From: Cupriavidus taiwanensis LMG 19424
GTDB lineage: Bacteria; Pseudomonadota; Gammaproteobacteria; Burkholderiales; Burkholderiaceae
Reading direction: 5' to 3'
Assembly (NCBI RefSeq): GCF_000069785.1
Contig: NC_010530.1
Coordinates: 428,001 to 492,000 of the forward strand
DNA: 64,000 nucleotides
Part shown: piece after piece, positions 52,984 to 62,273 of the stretch
How the letters are laid out: each line of letters opens with the position of its first letter
How positions within the stretch are numbered: position 1 is the stretch's first letter
Translations under genes and position numbers: made by a program
The notes under the pieces: model-generated
Seen by the model: only the letters and a program-made list of their open reading frames with translations
The model's database searches: none
What the model was told of the DNA's origin: nothing

Positions 52984-53054
52984 GCCACGGTTGTCTCCCA
53001 AGGATTTGACTCAGGCGATGCCATGCGACACCGCCGCAACCTGGAGAAAGCATC

Positions 53055-53135
53055 ATGCGTACCTGGACCACGCCGAAAGTTGTCGAAGTCTGCCTCGGTT
53101 GCGAGATCAATTGCTACATGAGTGCTGAACGCTGA
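53055..53135 (+). CDS. pqqA: PQQ precursor peptide
   Basis: A 26-residue peptide whose Glu17 and Tyr21 are spaced as E-x3-Y in CEINCY; these two residues are cross-linked and become PQQ. TGGAGAAAG precedes the ATG. It has three Cys (13, 16 and 20), whereas many PqqA have none or one. The position between the glucose dehydrogenase gene and pqqB, and the motif, make the call secure despite the small size. Confidence 0.93.
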   Translation: MRTWTTPKVVEVCLGCEINCYMSAER

Positions 53136-53146
53136 CCCGATGTCAA

Positions 53147-54076
53147 ATGCTGCGCGTCATCGTGCTGGGGGCGGCGGCAGGCGGAGGCTTGCCACAATGG
53201 AATTGTGCCTGCACGACATGCCGGGCGGCCCGTGAAGGGAATCTGGTTGTTCCTCAGACGCAGTCCTCTATCGCAGTATCCGCGGATGGCGTGCGCTGGG
53301 TTGTGGTCAACGCCTCTCCTGACATCCGCCAGCAGTTTGCAGCGACGCAGGCGTTGCAGCCGGTCAAGGGGCCGCGCTCCAGTCCATTGAGTTCGGTATT
53401 GTTGACCAATGCCGACGTCGACCACATAGCCGGCCTGCTGTCGCTGCGCGAAAGCCAGGCATTTACCCTATATGCGACTGGACGGGTCCTGCGGGTGCTG
53501 GAAGGCAATGCGGTCTTCAATGTGCTGGCTCGCAATCACGTCGAGCGCCGTGCCCTACGGCTCGACGAGGTCCAGCCAGTAGTCGACGCCAGGGGGGGCG
53601 ACACGAGCGTACGCATTGAACCATTTGCCATTCCGGGCAAGATCGCACTGTGGCTTGAAAATCCGGAGGCCTTCGGCCTCGGGGGGGTACCGGAAGATAC
53701 GATCGGACTTGCGATTGGTGCTGCCGGTTCCAGCAACCGCCTGTTCTACCTGCCTAGCTGCTCTGGGCTGCCGGACACCATCAAGGCCAGGCTGTCCACC
53801 AGGGACAGTCTTCTGTTTGACGGCACGACGTTTACGGAGGACGAGATGATCTCCAGTGGTACTGGTCACAAGACAGCATCTCGCATGGGCCATCTACCTA
53901 TGAGCGGAGCAAAGGGAGCGGTTGCGCAGTGGGAGGGCGTCTCGCTGCGCCGCAAGGTGTTCATCCACATCAATAATACCAATCCGGTATTGCTGCCGGA
54001 CAGCCCGGAGCGTGCCTTCATACAGAAGTCGGGCTGGGAAATCGCACACGACGGCATGGAGTTCTTAATTGAATAA
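53147..54076 (+). CDS. pqqB: PQQ biosynthesis protein PqqB
   Basis: A 309-residue metallo-beta-lactamase-fold protein. The start VIVLGAAAGGGLPQWNCACTTCRAAR is the family N-terminus with its Cys cluster, the metal motif is TNADVDHIAGLL (variant of HxHxDH), and the end FIHINNTNPVL and GWEIAHDGMEF match. PqqB is an iron-dependent hydroxylase of the cross-linked precursor. The gene starts 11 nt after pqqA. Confidence 0.95.
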   Translation: MLRVIVLGAAAGGGLPQWNCACTTCRAAREGNLVVPQTQSSIAVSADGVRWVVVNASPDIRQQFAATQALQPVKGPRSSPLSSVLLTNADVDHIAGLLSLRESQAFTLYATGRVLRVLEGNAVFNVLARNHVERRALRLDEVQPVVDARGGDTSVRIEPFAIPGKIALWLENPEAFGLGGVPEDTIGLAIGAAGSSNRLFYLPSCSGLPDTIKARLSTRDSLLFDGTTFTEDEMISSGTGHKTASRMGHLPMSGAKGAVAQWEGVSLRRKVFIHINNTNPVLLPDSPERAFIQKSGWEIAHDGMEFLIE

Positions 54077-54827
54077 TCCATCGACGGGAGTGCTCTCGCC
54101 AGCGGAACTAGAAGGCGCGTTACGCAAGATTGGCCATGAGCGCTATCACAACCGGCATCCCTTTCACCGCCTGCTGCATACCGGCGCACTGACCCTCGGC
54201 CAAGTCCAGGCGTGGGCACTGAATCGCTACTGCTACCAGGCCGCCATTCCGCGCAAGGATGCCGCCCTGATCAGCCGGGTGACAGACCGCAGCCTGCGGC
54301 GTGAGTGGGTGCACCGGATTCTCGACCACGATGGCTGGGGCGAGAAGGAGGGCGGCATCGATCGCTGGCTGGTGCTCACCGACAGTCTGGGTCTCGACCG
54401 CGACTATGTCGTATCGCAGCGCGGCGTGCTTCCCGCGACAGTGTTCGCAGTGGAAGCCTATGTCGATTTCGTCGCGCGTCACTCGCCCGTGGTTGCAGTG
54501 GCTTCGTGCCTGACCGAACTGTTCGCACCGGACATCCACCGGGAACGCATTGCTGGCATGCTCGAGAATTATCCATTCATCAGCGAATCGGTTCTCGTAT
54601 ATTTCCGGCGCCGCCTCGACCAGGCGCCGCGGGATGCTGAGTTCGCGCTGGACTATGTCAAGCGCAACGCCCGCACGCAGTCTGAGCAGCAGGGCGTCCT
54701 GGATGCTTTGACGTTCAAGTGCAACGTGCTATGGGCGCAGCTCGACGCGCTCTACGCGGCCTACGTTTCGCCGGGCACGATTCCGCCCGGTGCCTTCGAT
54801 CCCAGTGAGTTGCCATGCTTACGTTAG
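54069..54827 (+). CDS. pqqC: Pyrroloquinoline-quinone synthase PqqC
   Basis: A 252-residue all-helical oxidase that performs the last ring closure and eight-electron oxidation to PQQ. Conserved segments seen are YHNRHPFHRLLHTGALT, NRYCYQAAIPRKDAAL, DHDGWGEKEGGIDRWL, ASCLTELFAPDIHRERI and YPFISESVLVYFRRRL. It starts with TTG at 54069, with GGAG 7 nt before, overlapping pqqB by 8 nt. Confidence 0.95.
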   Translation: MNNPSTGVLSPAELEGALRKIGHERYHNRHPFHRLLHTGALTLGQVQAWALNRYCYQAAIPRKDAALISRVTDRSLRREWVHRILDHDGWGEKEGGIDRWLVLTDSLGLDRDYVVSQRGVLPATVFAVEAYVDFVARHSPVVAVASCLTELFAPDIHRERIAGMLENYPFISESVLVYFRRRLDQAPRDAEFALDYVKRNARTQSEQQGVLDALTFKCNVLWAQLDALYAAYVSPGTIPPGAFDPSELPCLR

Positions 54828-55087
54828 CGAGTTGCGTGCGGCTTGCCCCCGGTACCCGGCTTCAGCACGACGCCGTTCGCGAGCGTTGGGTGTTGCTGGG
54901 GCCGGAGCGGCTTCTCGTGCTCGACGACATGGCGCGGCTGATTCTCGAGCGCAGCGGCGATCAGACGATCGGCGCGCTCTGCGAAGCACTGGCCGGTGAA
55001 TTTGACGCGCCGCTGGATACGATTCAGGCGGACGTACTGGCGCTATTTTCGAACATGGTCGAGCGAGGCTTTGTTCGCTATGAATGA
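54815..55087 (+). CDS. pqqD: PqqA-binding chaperone PqqD
   Basis: A 90-residue RiPP recognition element. The wHTH fold is visible: VRLAPGTRLQHDAVRERWVLLGPERLLVLDD then ARLILERSGDQTIGALCEAL. It holds PqqA for the radical-SAM enzyme PqqE. It overlaps pqqC by 13 nt and pqqE by 8 nt, so the three are translationally linked. Confidence 0.95.
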   Translation: MLTLASCVRLAPGTRLQHDAVRERWVLLGPERLLVLDDMARLILERSGDQTIGALCEALAGEFDAPLDTIQADVLALFSNMVERGFVRYE

Positions 55088-56201
55088 TCCTGCCGTTGCC
55101 CCGCCGCTGGCTGTCCTGCTGGAATTGACCCATCGCTGCCCGCTGCGCTGTGCCTATTGCTCCAATCCACTTGCGCTGACGCCGGGCTCAAGCGAACTGT
55201 CAACGGGCGACTGGTGTGCAGTGCTGGACCAGGCGGCAGAACTGGGTGTGCTGCAGATCCATTTCTCGGGTGGCGAGCCAATGGCCCGCGAAGACCTGCC
55301 GGAGCTGGTTTCTCATGCAAGCAAGGTCGGGCTATACAGCAACCTGATCACGTCTGGCGTGCTTCTGGATGATGCCAGGCTTGGTGCATTGGTCGATGCG
55401 GGTCTGAGTCACATACAACTGAGCTTCCAGGGACTGGAGGAAGGCGTTGCCGAGACGCTTTCCGGGTTCAGGGACGGTGTGGCCAGGAAGCGCGAGGCGC
55501 TGGCCCGCGTGCAGGCTTCCGGCTTGGCGCTGACGGTCAATTTCGTCGTGACCCGCCAGAATGTCGGGCAACTCGACGCGATATTGCGCTATGCCGATGA
55601 GCGGGGAATCGCGCGGGTCGAGGTGGCCAACACCCAATACTATGGGTGGGCTCTGCAGAATCGCGCCGCACTAATGCCCACCGACGCCCAAATCCATGGC
55701 ATGAGCCTTCTGGTCGAGGAATGGCGGGAGCGGGTGAAGGGTCGTATGGTCATCGATTATGTTATCCCTGACTACTACGGGCGCCGGCCGAAAGCCTGCA
55801 TGGGTGGGTGGGCCCGGCACTTTCTGAACGTGATGCCGGACGGGACAATTCTCCCGTGCCACGCGGCGCAGACGCTGAAGCATCTGGAGTATCCGCGCTT
55901 TCCCGTTAGCACGCTTGCGTCGGCATGGTTCGAATCTTCCGCATTTGCCGCTTATCGCGGCACCGGCTGGATGCCTCAACCCTGCCGCAGTTGTGATGCG
56001 AGGGAACGAGACTGGGGCGGGTGCCGCTGTCAGGCCCTCGCACTCACTGGCGACGCAGGGACGCTCGACCCAGTCTGTGAATATTCCCCGCAACACGAGC
56101 ACGTTGTCATGCTGGCGCATCGCGAATCAAACCGCGATGATGTTCGACTGCAGTTGCGCAGATTCTCCATACAAAAAGCAGATACACATGCCGATGCCTA
56201 A
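55080..56201 (+). CDS. pqqE: Radical-SAM PqqA Glu-Tyr cross-linking enzyme PqqE
   Basis: A 373-residue radical-SAM/SPASM enzyme. The [4Fe-4S] site is C20-x3-C24-x2-C27 in THRCPLRCAYC, followed by FSGGEPMAREDL. The C-terminal SPASM region has Cys in GGWARHFLNVMPDGTILPCHAAQ and CRSCDARERDWGGCRC. It forms the carbon-carbon bond between Glu and Tyr of PqqA. The start overlaps pqqD by 8 nt, and its end overlaps the OprB start by 14 nt. No pqqF peptidase lies in the window. Confidence 0.95.
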   Translation: MNDPAVAPPLAVLLELTHRCPLRCAYCSNPLALTPGSSELSTGDWCAVLDQAAELGVLQIHFSGGEPMAREDLPELVSHASKVGLYSNLITSGVLLDDARLGALVDAGLSHIQLSFQGLEEGVAETLSGFRDGVARKREALARVQASGLALTVNFVVTRQNVGQLDAILRYADERGIARVEVANTQYYGWALQNRAALMPTDAQIHGMSLLVEEWRERVKGRMVIDYVIPDYYGRRPKACMGGWARHFLNVMPDGTILPCHAAQTLKHLEYPRFPVSTLASAWFESSAFAAYRGTGWMPQPCRSCDARERDWGGCRCQALALTGDAGTLDPVCEYSPQHEHVVMLAHRESNRDDVRLQLRRFSIQKADTHADA

Positions 56202-57522
56202 CAAGATCAATTGCTCGCGGTGTTGGTCCGCGTATCTGCGTGCTGTCACCTCGGTGATTCTTGCGGTCGGTGCCGCCAGCGGGCACGCCTACGATGTATC
56301 GACCAGCCCTTATCTACTGGGAGACTGGGGAGGGACGCGTACGCGCCTGGAGGAACAGGGCGTGGCGTTCAGTTTCGGCTACGTTAGTGAAGTGGCGCAC
56401 AACTTTTCAGGCGGCACTGATCGCTTGACGCGCTACACCGATCAGTGGGCGTTTGGGACCACGCTGGATACAAACAAGCTTTGGGGTTGGCAGGGCGGAA
56501 CGTTCCAGTTCACCATGACCGACCGTAACGGACGGAACCTCGGGGCGGACGCGAATATCGGCAACAACATGCTCATCCAGGAAGTCTTCGGGCGCGGCCA
56601 AACATGGCTCCTGACGCAGTTGTGGATGAACCAGAAACTATTGGAAGATCGTCTGGAGCTGAAGCTTGGCCGCCTGACCGTGGGCGAGGACTTCTTCAGC
56701 TTCTCCTGCGACTTCCAGAACCTCACGTTCTGCGGCGCGCAACCGGGCAACCTGGTCGGCAGCTACTGGCTCAACTGGCCGACGAGCGTGTGGGGCTCGC
56801 GTCTAAAATATCACACGTCACAGGAAACCTACGTGCAAACTGGCGTGTATCAGGTCAACCCGAACTACGTCGACGAAAGTTGGTTGCGCCACAATGGCTG
56901 GAAACCAATCAATCCGAGCGGCACCACCGGCGCGCTGATTCCGATGGAAGTGGCGTGGCTACCAACCTGGCAGGGCCGTCCCGGCTCCTACAAGGTGGGG
57001 GGATGGTACAACACGTCGGACGGCAACGATCTGTTCCTCGACGTGAACGGTAACCCGCGCGGGGTGACAGGCCTTGACCCCCTCAAGCGCTCGGGGCAGT
57101 ACGGCGTCTATCTGAATTTCCAACAGCAGGTCACCGGCACCAACGGCGGTCGCGGCGCAACGGTGTTCTTCAACTTCTCGCATGCTGACCGCAATACGGC
57201 GCAACTGGATCATCAAATCACGATGGGGGTTCAGTACAAGGGGCTGTTCGAGGGCCGCGCACGAGACTCGATCGGCTTTGCGGTGGGTGCCACCCACAAC
57301 AATGCGCGTTATGCCGATTTCGTGAAACAGAACAATGCTCGCACCGGCCAGAATGTTATCGCGGGCAGCGGATACGAGTATGTAAGCGAGGTGTATTACG
57401 CTTGGTCTCCGGTGCCTTCGGTATCGCTTCGTCCAAATTTGCAATACATTCTCCATCCGGGTGGTACATCTCGTAACAGTGATGCCTTTGTGATTGGTCT
57501 GAAATCCAGCGTCACGTTCTAG
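56188..57522 (+). CDS. OprB-family carbohydrate-selective porin
   Basis: A 444-residue outer-membrane porin. A signal peptide (to about residue 36, ending HAYD) precedes the OprB core: YLLGDWGGTRTRLEEQGVAF, GWQGGTFQF, LELKLGRLTVGEDFFS and FQNLTFCGAQPGN. The C-terminus ends in Phe. OprB channels admit glucose and other sugars, matching the periplasmic glucose dehydrogenase upstream. The ATG at 56188 (or 56194) lies inside the pqqE end. Confidence 0.9.
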   Translation: MPMPNKINCSRCWSAYLRAVTSVILAVGAASGHAYDVSTSPYLLGDWGGTRTRLEEQGVAFSFGYVSEVAHNFSGGTDRLTRYTDQWAFGTTLDTNKLWGWQGGTFQFTMTDRNGRNLGADANIGNNMLIQEVFGRGQTWLLTQLWMNQKLLEDRLELKLGRLTVGEDFFSFSCDFQNLTFCGAQPGNLVGSYWLNWPTSVWGSRLKYHTSQETYVQTGVYQVNPNYVDESWLRHNGWKPINPSGTTGALIPMEVAWLPTWQGRPGSYKVGGWYNTSDGNDLFLDVNGNPRGVTGLDPLKRSGQYGVYLNFQQQVTGTNGGRGATVFFNFSHADRNTAQLDHQITMGVQYKGLFEGRARDSIGFAVGATHNNARYADFVKQNNARTGQNVIAGSGYEYVSEVYYAWSPVPSVSLRPNLQYILHPGGTSRNSDAFVIGLKSSVTF

Positions 57523-57913
57523 GAAGCTTCGCGTCTCGCATTCAGAGGCAGATTGCATTGTGCGGCAATTGCGTTCATTGAAATCTCGTCGCGCAGATGC
57601 GCCTTTCGCGAATGCCCCTTGTTTTGACGTCCATGGCAACAATTCTCGCGGCGATCGGCTGCTTCCAACCTCGAAACTGACGTCGCAGCAATAGCCGCCT
57701 AGCGGCAGCTTCTGGCCGGGTGCGGCCACATGCCGAGCGCAACCCGATTGTTCCTGCTGGACCGGTTGAATCTGCAACCCTTCCGCACCGTTCGAGCCTT
57801 CCAAACTCGATGGCGGTTATCCGAGTCCAAGGTGGGAAAAGCGGCAGCCGACAGATTGAATGCAATCTCCCGGCCCACGCAGAATCGGCAGTTCCGTCCT
57901 ATGCCCACGCAAA
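57523..57913 (+). other. Intergenic region after the glucose module
   Basis: About 390 nt between the OprB stop and the end of the convergent M14-like gene. I see no supported gene, hairpin terminator or repeat. Short frames on both strands lack ribosome sites. Confidence 0.5.
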
Positions 57914-59002
57914 TCAAAGGTGAGCGATTCCGGCTATGGCCCTGCTTGCCGCATCGATGCCTTGTGCTACCGTGGAGCGCTTCCACGAATCGGTGTTTGT
58001 GTAGAAGGCGTCGCGTATGCGCTGATCGATGCTTTCCCGGATAGTCGCTTCAACATGCGGTTGCCGATCTAACCACTGCGCAGCCCGCAAGGCATTTGTC
58101 ACTTCGACGCCATCTTCCGTTCCGAACTCCAATATGACTCCGGTGTACTGTGCGTGACCAAAGATCTCGCTGGTGCCTATCGCCATCGTCCCGGTACGGG
58201 GTACCATCGGCCCGTCGCCGTGCTCCAGCCTTGTGACCCCGCTTCCCCACCATGATTGAGCGCGGTCGAGCGACCCTGCCTCGTCGGGTGACATTAGGAC
58301 CATGGTCGCTTCGCCCTTCGGCCCCGTAGCGGTATGCAGATCAAGCCAGGCCAAATCCGAGCACTGCGCACAATGCTCACTCAAAATGGTGCGAATCACC
58401 AAATTCGACCAGGTGGGGGAGTGTCCCCCGAAGAACAATCCATCCGGATGACTATATTGCCCAGATGCGATGGCCGTTTCAATGCCGCGCATTCCATACT
58501 TTGCCGCGTAGTCCCAAAGTGTTCTATCTGCATCTGCGCAAGGCCAGGATTCCGGGACCAACGCATGAGCCAACTGCGAGTAACCGGGATTGGCGGGAAG
58601 TTCGATTCCTGGGGAAAAGTCGCGGAAGTTTCGATTGAGGTCGACATTGTCTTCGGTCCAGCGACGCCACCAGGAGAATCCCCATGGATTTAGTGCGTGG
58701 AGATAAAGGACTGCGATGTTTGCTTTGCAAGCGCGATCGTGAAACAGCCGGTCGCACAAGAGGGCATTCTGAACACCTGAGCCAGCGAAACCTTCCACAC
58801 CATGGCAGCCACTGCTGATAATCAGCAGCCGCTGGGCGTCGATCGGCCCGACTCGCACGACGTCGACGGCCAGCTCTTCGCCGTGTCGGCCTTTGAGGCG
58901 ATGTTTGAAGCTTTGAACCCCCAGGCCGGCGTTGTGCGCGGCGTGCTGGAATTTGGACCGCGCCTCTGAGTATGACTGTGCGAAGAATTCGGATGCGTTC
59001 AT
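57914..59002 (-). CDS. DUF2817 (M14-like) metallopeptidase
   Basis: A 362-residue protein of the DUF2817 family, related to M14 carboxypeptidases. The zinc ligand region GCHGVEGFAGSGVQ gives the first His/Glu, DLNRNF is the arginine-containing block, and WLDLHTATGPKG supplies the later His. Glu in VILEFGTED is the likely catalytic acid. AAAAGGAGTCG precedes the ATG at 59002. It is the last gene of a minus-strand run from 61185. Confidence 0.82.
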   Translation of the reverse strand: MNASEFFAQSYSEARSKFQHAAHNAGLGVQSFKHRLKGRHGEELAVDVVRVGPIDAQRLLIISSGCHGVEGFAGSGVQNALLCDRLFHDRACKANIAVLYLHALNPWGFSWWRRWTEDNVDLNRNFRDFSPGIELPANPGYSQLAHALVPESWPCADADRTLWDYAAKYGMRGIETAIASGQYSHPDGLFFGGHSPTWSNLVIRTILSEHCAQCSDLAWLDLHTATGPKGEATMVLMSPDEAGSLDRAQSWWGSGVTRLEHGDGPMVPRTGTMAIGTSEIFGHAQYTGVILEFGTEDGVEVTNALRAAQWLDRQPHVEATIRESIDQRIRDAFYTNTDSWKRSTVAQGIDAASRAIAGIAHL

Positions 59003-59036
59003 CGTCGACTCCTTTTGTATTTTGATTCGCAGCCGC

Positions 59037-59795
59037 TCAATCAGCATATCCGGGATTGCGGCGGTCCAGGCGGCGGAGCAGCCCAGGCCAGACGAGGCGA
59101 TCTGAGCCCATCTCCCGTGTGGTGATGCGAGATTGTGCTGCGATTTCCTGGAGGATCTCCGGTGGGATGCGGATGAGGATGTCTCCGCCGGCCTGGGCGC
59201 GCACCTGAATTGCACAGGCGGCTTCCGCAAAGTACATGGCTACGAAAGCGTCGGCGATGGTCTTGCCAACGGTAAGCACGCCATGGTTGCGCAGCATGAG
59301 CACGTGCTTGCTGCCGAGATCGCGCACCAGGCGAGGCTTCTCGTCCGGGTTTACCGCAATGCCCTCATAGTCGTGATAGGCCAGCGACTGCAGCACAAAG
59401 AGCGATTGTTGTGAAAGGGGCATCAAGCCGCCTTGCTGCGCGGACACGGCAACACCGTTGAGCGAGTGAGTGTGCATGACGCACCCCGCGTCCTCCCGCG
59501 CCGCGTGCACCGCGCTGTGAATGGTGAAGCCCGCGGGATTGATCTCGTATGGCGACGGCGCTACCTTGTTGCCGTCCAGGTCGATTTTCACCAGGGATGA
59601 CGCGGTGATCTCGTCGAACATCAGCCCATACGGATTGATGAGGAACTCGTGTGTGCCAGGTATTCTCGCGGAAATATGCGTAAATACCAGGTCGTCCCAG
59701 CCGAACATCGCCACCAGCCGATACGCGGCGGCCAAGTCCACACGGACCTGCCATTCGATTGGCGAGACGGAACGATAAACATCGGGCGTTTGCAT
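59037..59795 (-). CDS. Class II aldolase/adducin family protein
   Basis: A 252-residue zinc-dependent aldolase-type protein. Metal ligands are HTHS (VMHTHSLNG) and the later His in LRNHGVLTVG. The start WQVRVDLAAAYRLVAMFGWDDLVFTHIS is typical. Family members split sugar phosphates or decarboxylate aromatic acids. No phosphate-sugar gene is adjacent; the M14-like gene follows after 34 nt and an MFS transporter gene lies upstream. Confidence 0.9.
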   Translation of the reverse strand: MQTPDVYRSVSPIEWQVRVDLAAAYRLVAMFGWDDLVFTHISARIPGTHEFLINPYGLMFDEITASSLVKIDLDGNKVAPSPYEINPAGFTIHSAVHAAREDAGCVMHTHSLNGVAVSAQQGGLMPLSQQSLFVLQSLAYHDYEGIAVNPDEKPRLVRDLGSKHVLMLRNHGVLTVGKTIADAFVAMYFAEAACAIQVRAQAGGDILIRIPPEILQEIAAQSRITTREMGSDRLVWPGLLRRLDRRNPGYAD

Positions 59796-59856
59796 GTTGC
59801 TCCTTTATGGATCAGGCAGGATGAGGTGATTGCGTGGGAACTCTCGATCGGGTCAT

Positions 59857-61185
59857 TCATGTGCGCCTATCCTCCATGGCGCCACGCATGCCCGCGATGA
59901 CGGCTAAGCTGGCGACAAGGAACAAGGCGGAAAGGACATAGATCGGCAGCGTCAGGCTCCCACTGTGGGTTTTGACAAGACCTACCACAGCGGGGCTCAT
60001 GCCGGCCAGGCTCGAAAGCGTGCCGATGTATGCAATGCCGGCTGCAGCCTTGGCCTTGGGAAGGTAGCGAGTCGCCATCGCCCAGAAGATGGGCGTAGAT
60101 GAGACCATCGCCGAGCCGCCAAACGTAATCGCAATCAGCGTCCAGGCGAGGCTGAGCTGCACGACATAGCCGAGCACGGCGAAGCCCAACGCAGCGACCA
60201 GGAACGCTATGCCCCAGTGCAGCCGTTGTTCGTTCTGCCGATCTGAATGACGACTGTAAGCGATCATCGCCACGATGCCGAAGGCGTTTGGAATGACAGC
60301 ATAGAGACCAATCGCCTGAGGGTCATCGACACCCAACTCCCGGACCATGGTAGGCATCCAGAAGGCGAGGAAATAGCCAGCGCAACCATTGACGAACGCG
60401 CCGAATGCGAGCAGATAGATTCTGGCGTCTCGTAGCACTGGCCAGAATGCATGGCCCTGCACGGGCTTCTGGTTATCGGCAAGGCTTCTTTGGATGAGCG
60501 CTATCTCTTCGGCGTGAAGCCATTTCGCTTGGCTGGGATGATTGGGCAGGAAGACAAAGACAAGAGTTCCGACCAGAACGGTAGGCAGGCCTTCAAGCAG
60601 GAACATCCATTGCCAGCCCTCCAGCCCGTGCGCTCCATGTAGGGATTTCAGAATCCAACCGGACACGGGACCGGTCACAAATCCCGCCGCTACGTTCGCT
60701 GTCATGATCAGTGCGATAACGCGAGCGCGACGATTGGCAGGGAACCAGTAGGTCAGGTACAGAAGAATGCCCGGAAAGAAGCCTGCCTCGAACACGCCGA
60801 GCAGGAACCGGAGCACATAGAACTGCGCTGGTGTTTTGACCAGCATCGTTGCGGCCGATGCCAGTCCCCAGAGCACCATGATGCGAAACAGCGTTGCGCG
60901 GGCGCCGATACGCTGCAGCATGAGATTGCTCGGTACTTCAAACAATGCATAGCCGACGAAGAACATGGCTGCACCGATACCATATGCTGTATCGCTGAAG
61001 CCAAGGGATGACTTCATCTGCAATTGTGCAAATCCGATGTTTGCTCTGTCGATGAAGCTGAGCAAATAGCACAGGAAAAGGAAGGGAACTAGCCGTCTGG
61101 AAACCTTAGCGAAGACGGCATCCGCACGTCCGTCGATGCTGGCATCGGCTTCCGGGACGGTAATTGGGCTGGCAGAGCTAGTCAT
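59857..61185 (-). CDS. MFS transporter, anion:cation symporter family
   Basis: A 442-residue transporter with twelve membrane segments. The features FLCYLLSFIDRANIGFAQLQM at the first segment and GVFEAGFFPGILLYLTYWFP mark the ACS family, which imports organic acids such as tartrate, phthalate or galactonate derivatives. It is the first gene of the minus-strand run and divergent from the Crp/Fnr-type gene. Confidence 0.92.
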   Translation of the reverse strand: MTSSASPITVPEADASIDGRADAVFAKVSRRLVPFLFLCYLLSFIDRANIGFAQLQMKSSLGFSDTAYGIGAAMFFVGYALFEVPSNLMLQRIGARATLFRIMVLWGLASAATMLVKTPAQFYVLRFLLGVFEAGFFPGILLYLTYWFPANRRARVIALIMTANVAAGFVTGPVSGWILKSLHGAHGLEGWQWMFLLEGLPTVLVGTLVFVFLPNHPSQAKWLHAEEIALIQRSLADNQKPVQGHAFWPVLRDARIYLLAFGAFVNGCAGYFLAFWMPTMVRELGVDDPQAIGLYAVIPNAFGIVAMIAYSRHSDRQNEQRLHWGIAFLVAALGFAVLGYVVQLSLAWTLIAITFGGSAMVSSTPIFWAMATRYLPKAKAAAGIAYIGTLSSLAGMSPAVVGLVKTHSGSLTLPIYVLSALFLVASLAVIAGMRGAMEDRRT

Positions 61186-61458
61186 GGTTTTCCCTCAAGT
61201 GGCCGCGTGCAGATGTCCCGCGCGATGCTGTGCGTTGTAGCGGACGAGGCAAGGGCGCGCGAGTTCTCTCCGCACGCGTCGGCGTAGCTTGTCGGTACCG
61301 CGTCCGCGGTGAACAATGGAACTCACTTCGAGAGGTGGCGCGAGCAGGTCAGTTGGGGCATGATTTGTCTCCGTAGTTTTTGTTGACATCATCAGCCGTC
61401 TGGAAGAGCCATGTCTGTCAAAAACTTGCACTTTCCCGATTGAGTTCAATCCATCTAT

Positions 61459-62157
61459 ATGACCGATCTCGGCCAGGCACAGCACGCCGTCCTGCTATCG
61501 AATTCGTGGTTTGCTGAACTTCCAGTGGAGATCCAACGAGCACTCACCAGTCATGGCAAAGTGCAAGATGTCGCTGCGGGAGGAATGATCTACATTCGCG
61601 GCGGCGCTGCCGACGGGCTGTATTGCGTACTGAAAGGGGCGGTCCGGCTCAGCGGCACATCAATGCGCGGCAAAGAGGCAACGCTCGATTTGCTTGAGCC
61701 CGGCCAGTGGTTTGGTGAGCTTTCAATGATTGACGGTCTTCCCAGAGTGCATGACGCATGGGCGCATGTTGCCTCTCGGGTTGTCCTATTGCGGCCCGCC
61801 CATTTTCAGTCGCTGCTTCAGACGCATCCGAGCTTCGCCCGGCATTTACTACTACTTCAGAGTTCGCGTATGCGTGCGTTGCTCGCCGGTGTGGAAGCCT
61901 TCCTGGTGCGGCCTGGCGAAGAGCTTTTTGCGGTCCGTTTGCTTGATCTGGCCAGCCACTATGGGACCCAGACCAACAGAGGCGTGGAGATTGATTTGCC
62001 CTTGCCCCAGGATCTGCTGTCGCAACTGGTCGGCGTAAGCCGCCAGCGGGTGAGCCAGATCCTCCGTTTATGGGAGCAAGAAGCCATTATCTCGCAGCAT
62101 TACGGCCATATCATCGTGCTGGATTTGGCGCGCCTGAAGCTGGTTGCGGGAGCCTGA
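61459..62157 (+). CDS. Crp/Fnr-family transcriptional regulator
   Basis: A 232-residue regulator. The N-terminal cyclic-nucleotide-binding-like barrel is present (IYIRGGAADGLYCVLKGAVRLSG; PGQWFGELSMIDG), without the Fnr Cys cluster. The C-terminal helix-turn-helix is PQDLLSQLVGVSRQRVSQILRLWEQ. It is divergent from the transporter operon and may control it. Confidence 0.9.
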   Translation: MTDLGQAQHAVLLSNSWFAELPVEIQRALTSHGKVQDVAAGGMIYIRGGAADGLYCVLKGAVRLSGTSMRGKEATLDLLEPGQWFGELSMIDGLPRVHDAWAHVASRVVLLRPAHFQSLLQTHPSFARHLLLLQSSRMRALLAGVEAFLVRPGEELFAVRLLDLASHYGTQTNRGVEIDLPLPQDLLSQLVGVSRQRVSQILRLWEQEAIISQHYGHIIVLDLARLKLVAGA

Positions 62158-62273
62158 CCGCGGGTTCAGGGAGGTATTCGCTGGGGTGTGAAGAAAGGCC
62201 GCGACCGATGCAAGGTGTAGTGGGTCGCGGGCCACTGGGGAGGCGGATTGACTGCAATCCCGTGGAGCCAAAC

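Noticed and set aside
61195..61392. Small minus-strand frame just upstream of the MFS transporter gene
   Set aside because: About 65 codons, basic and without ribosome site or family resemblance; more likely leader sequence.
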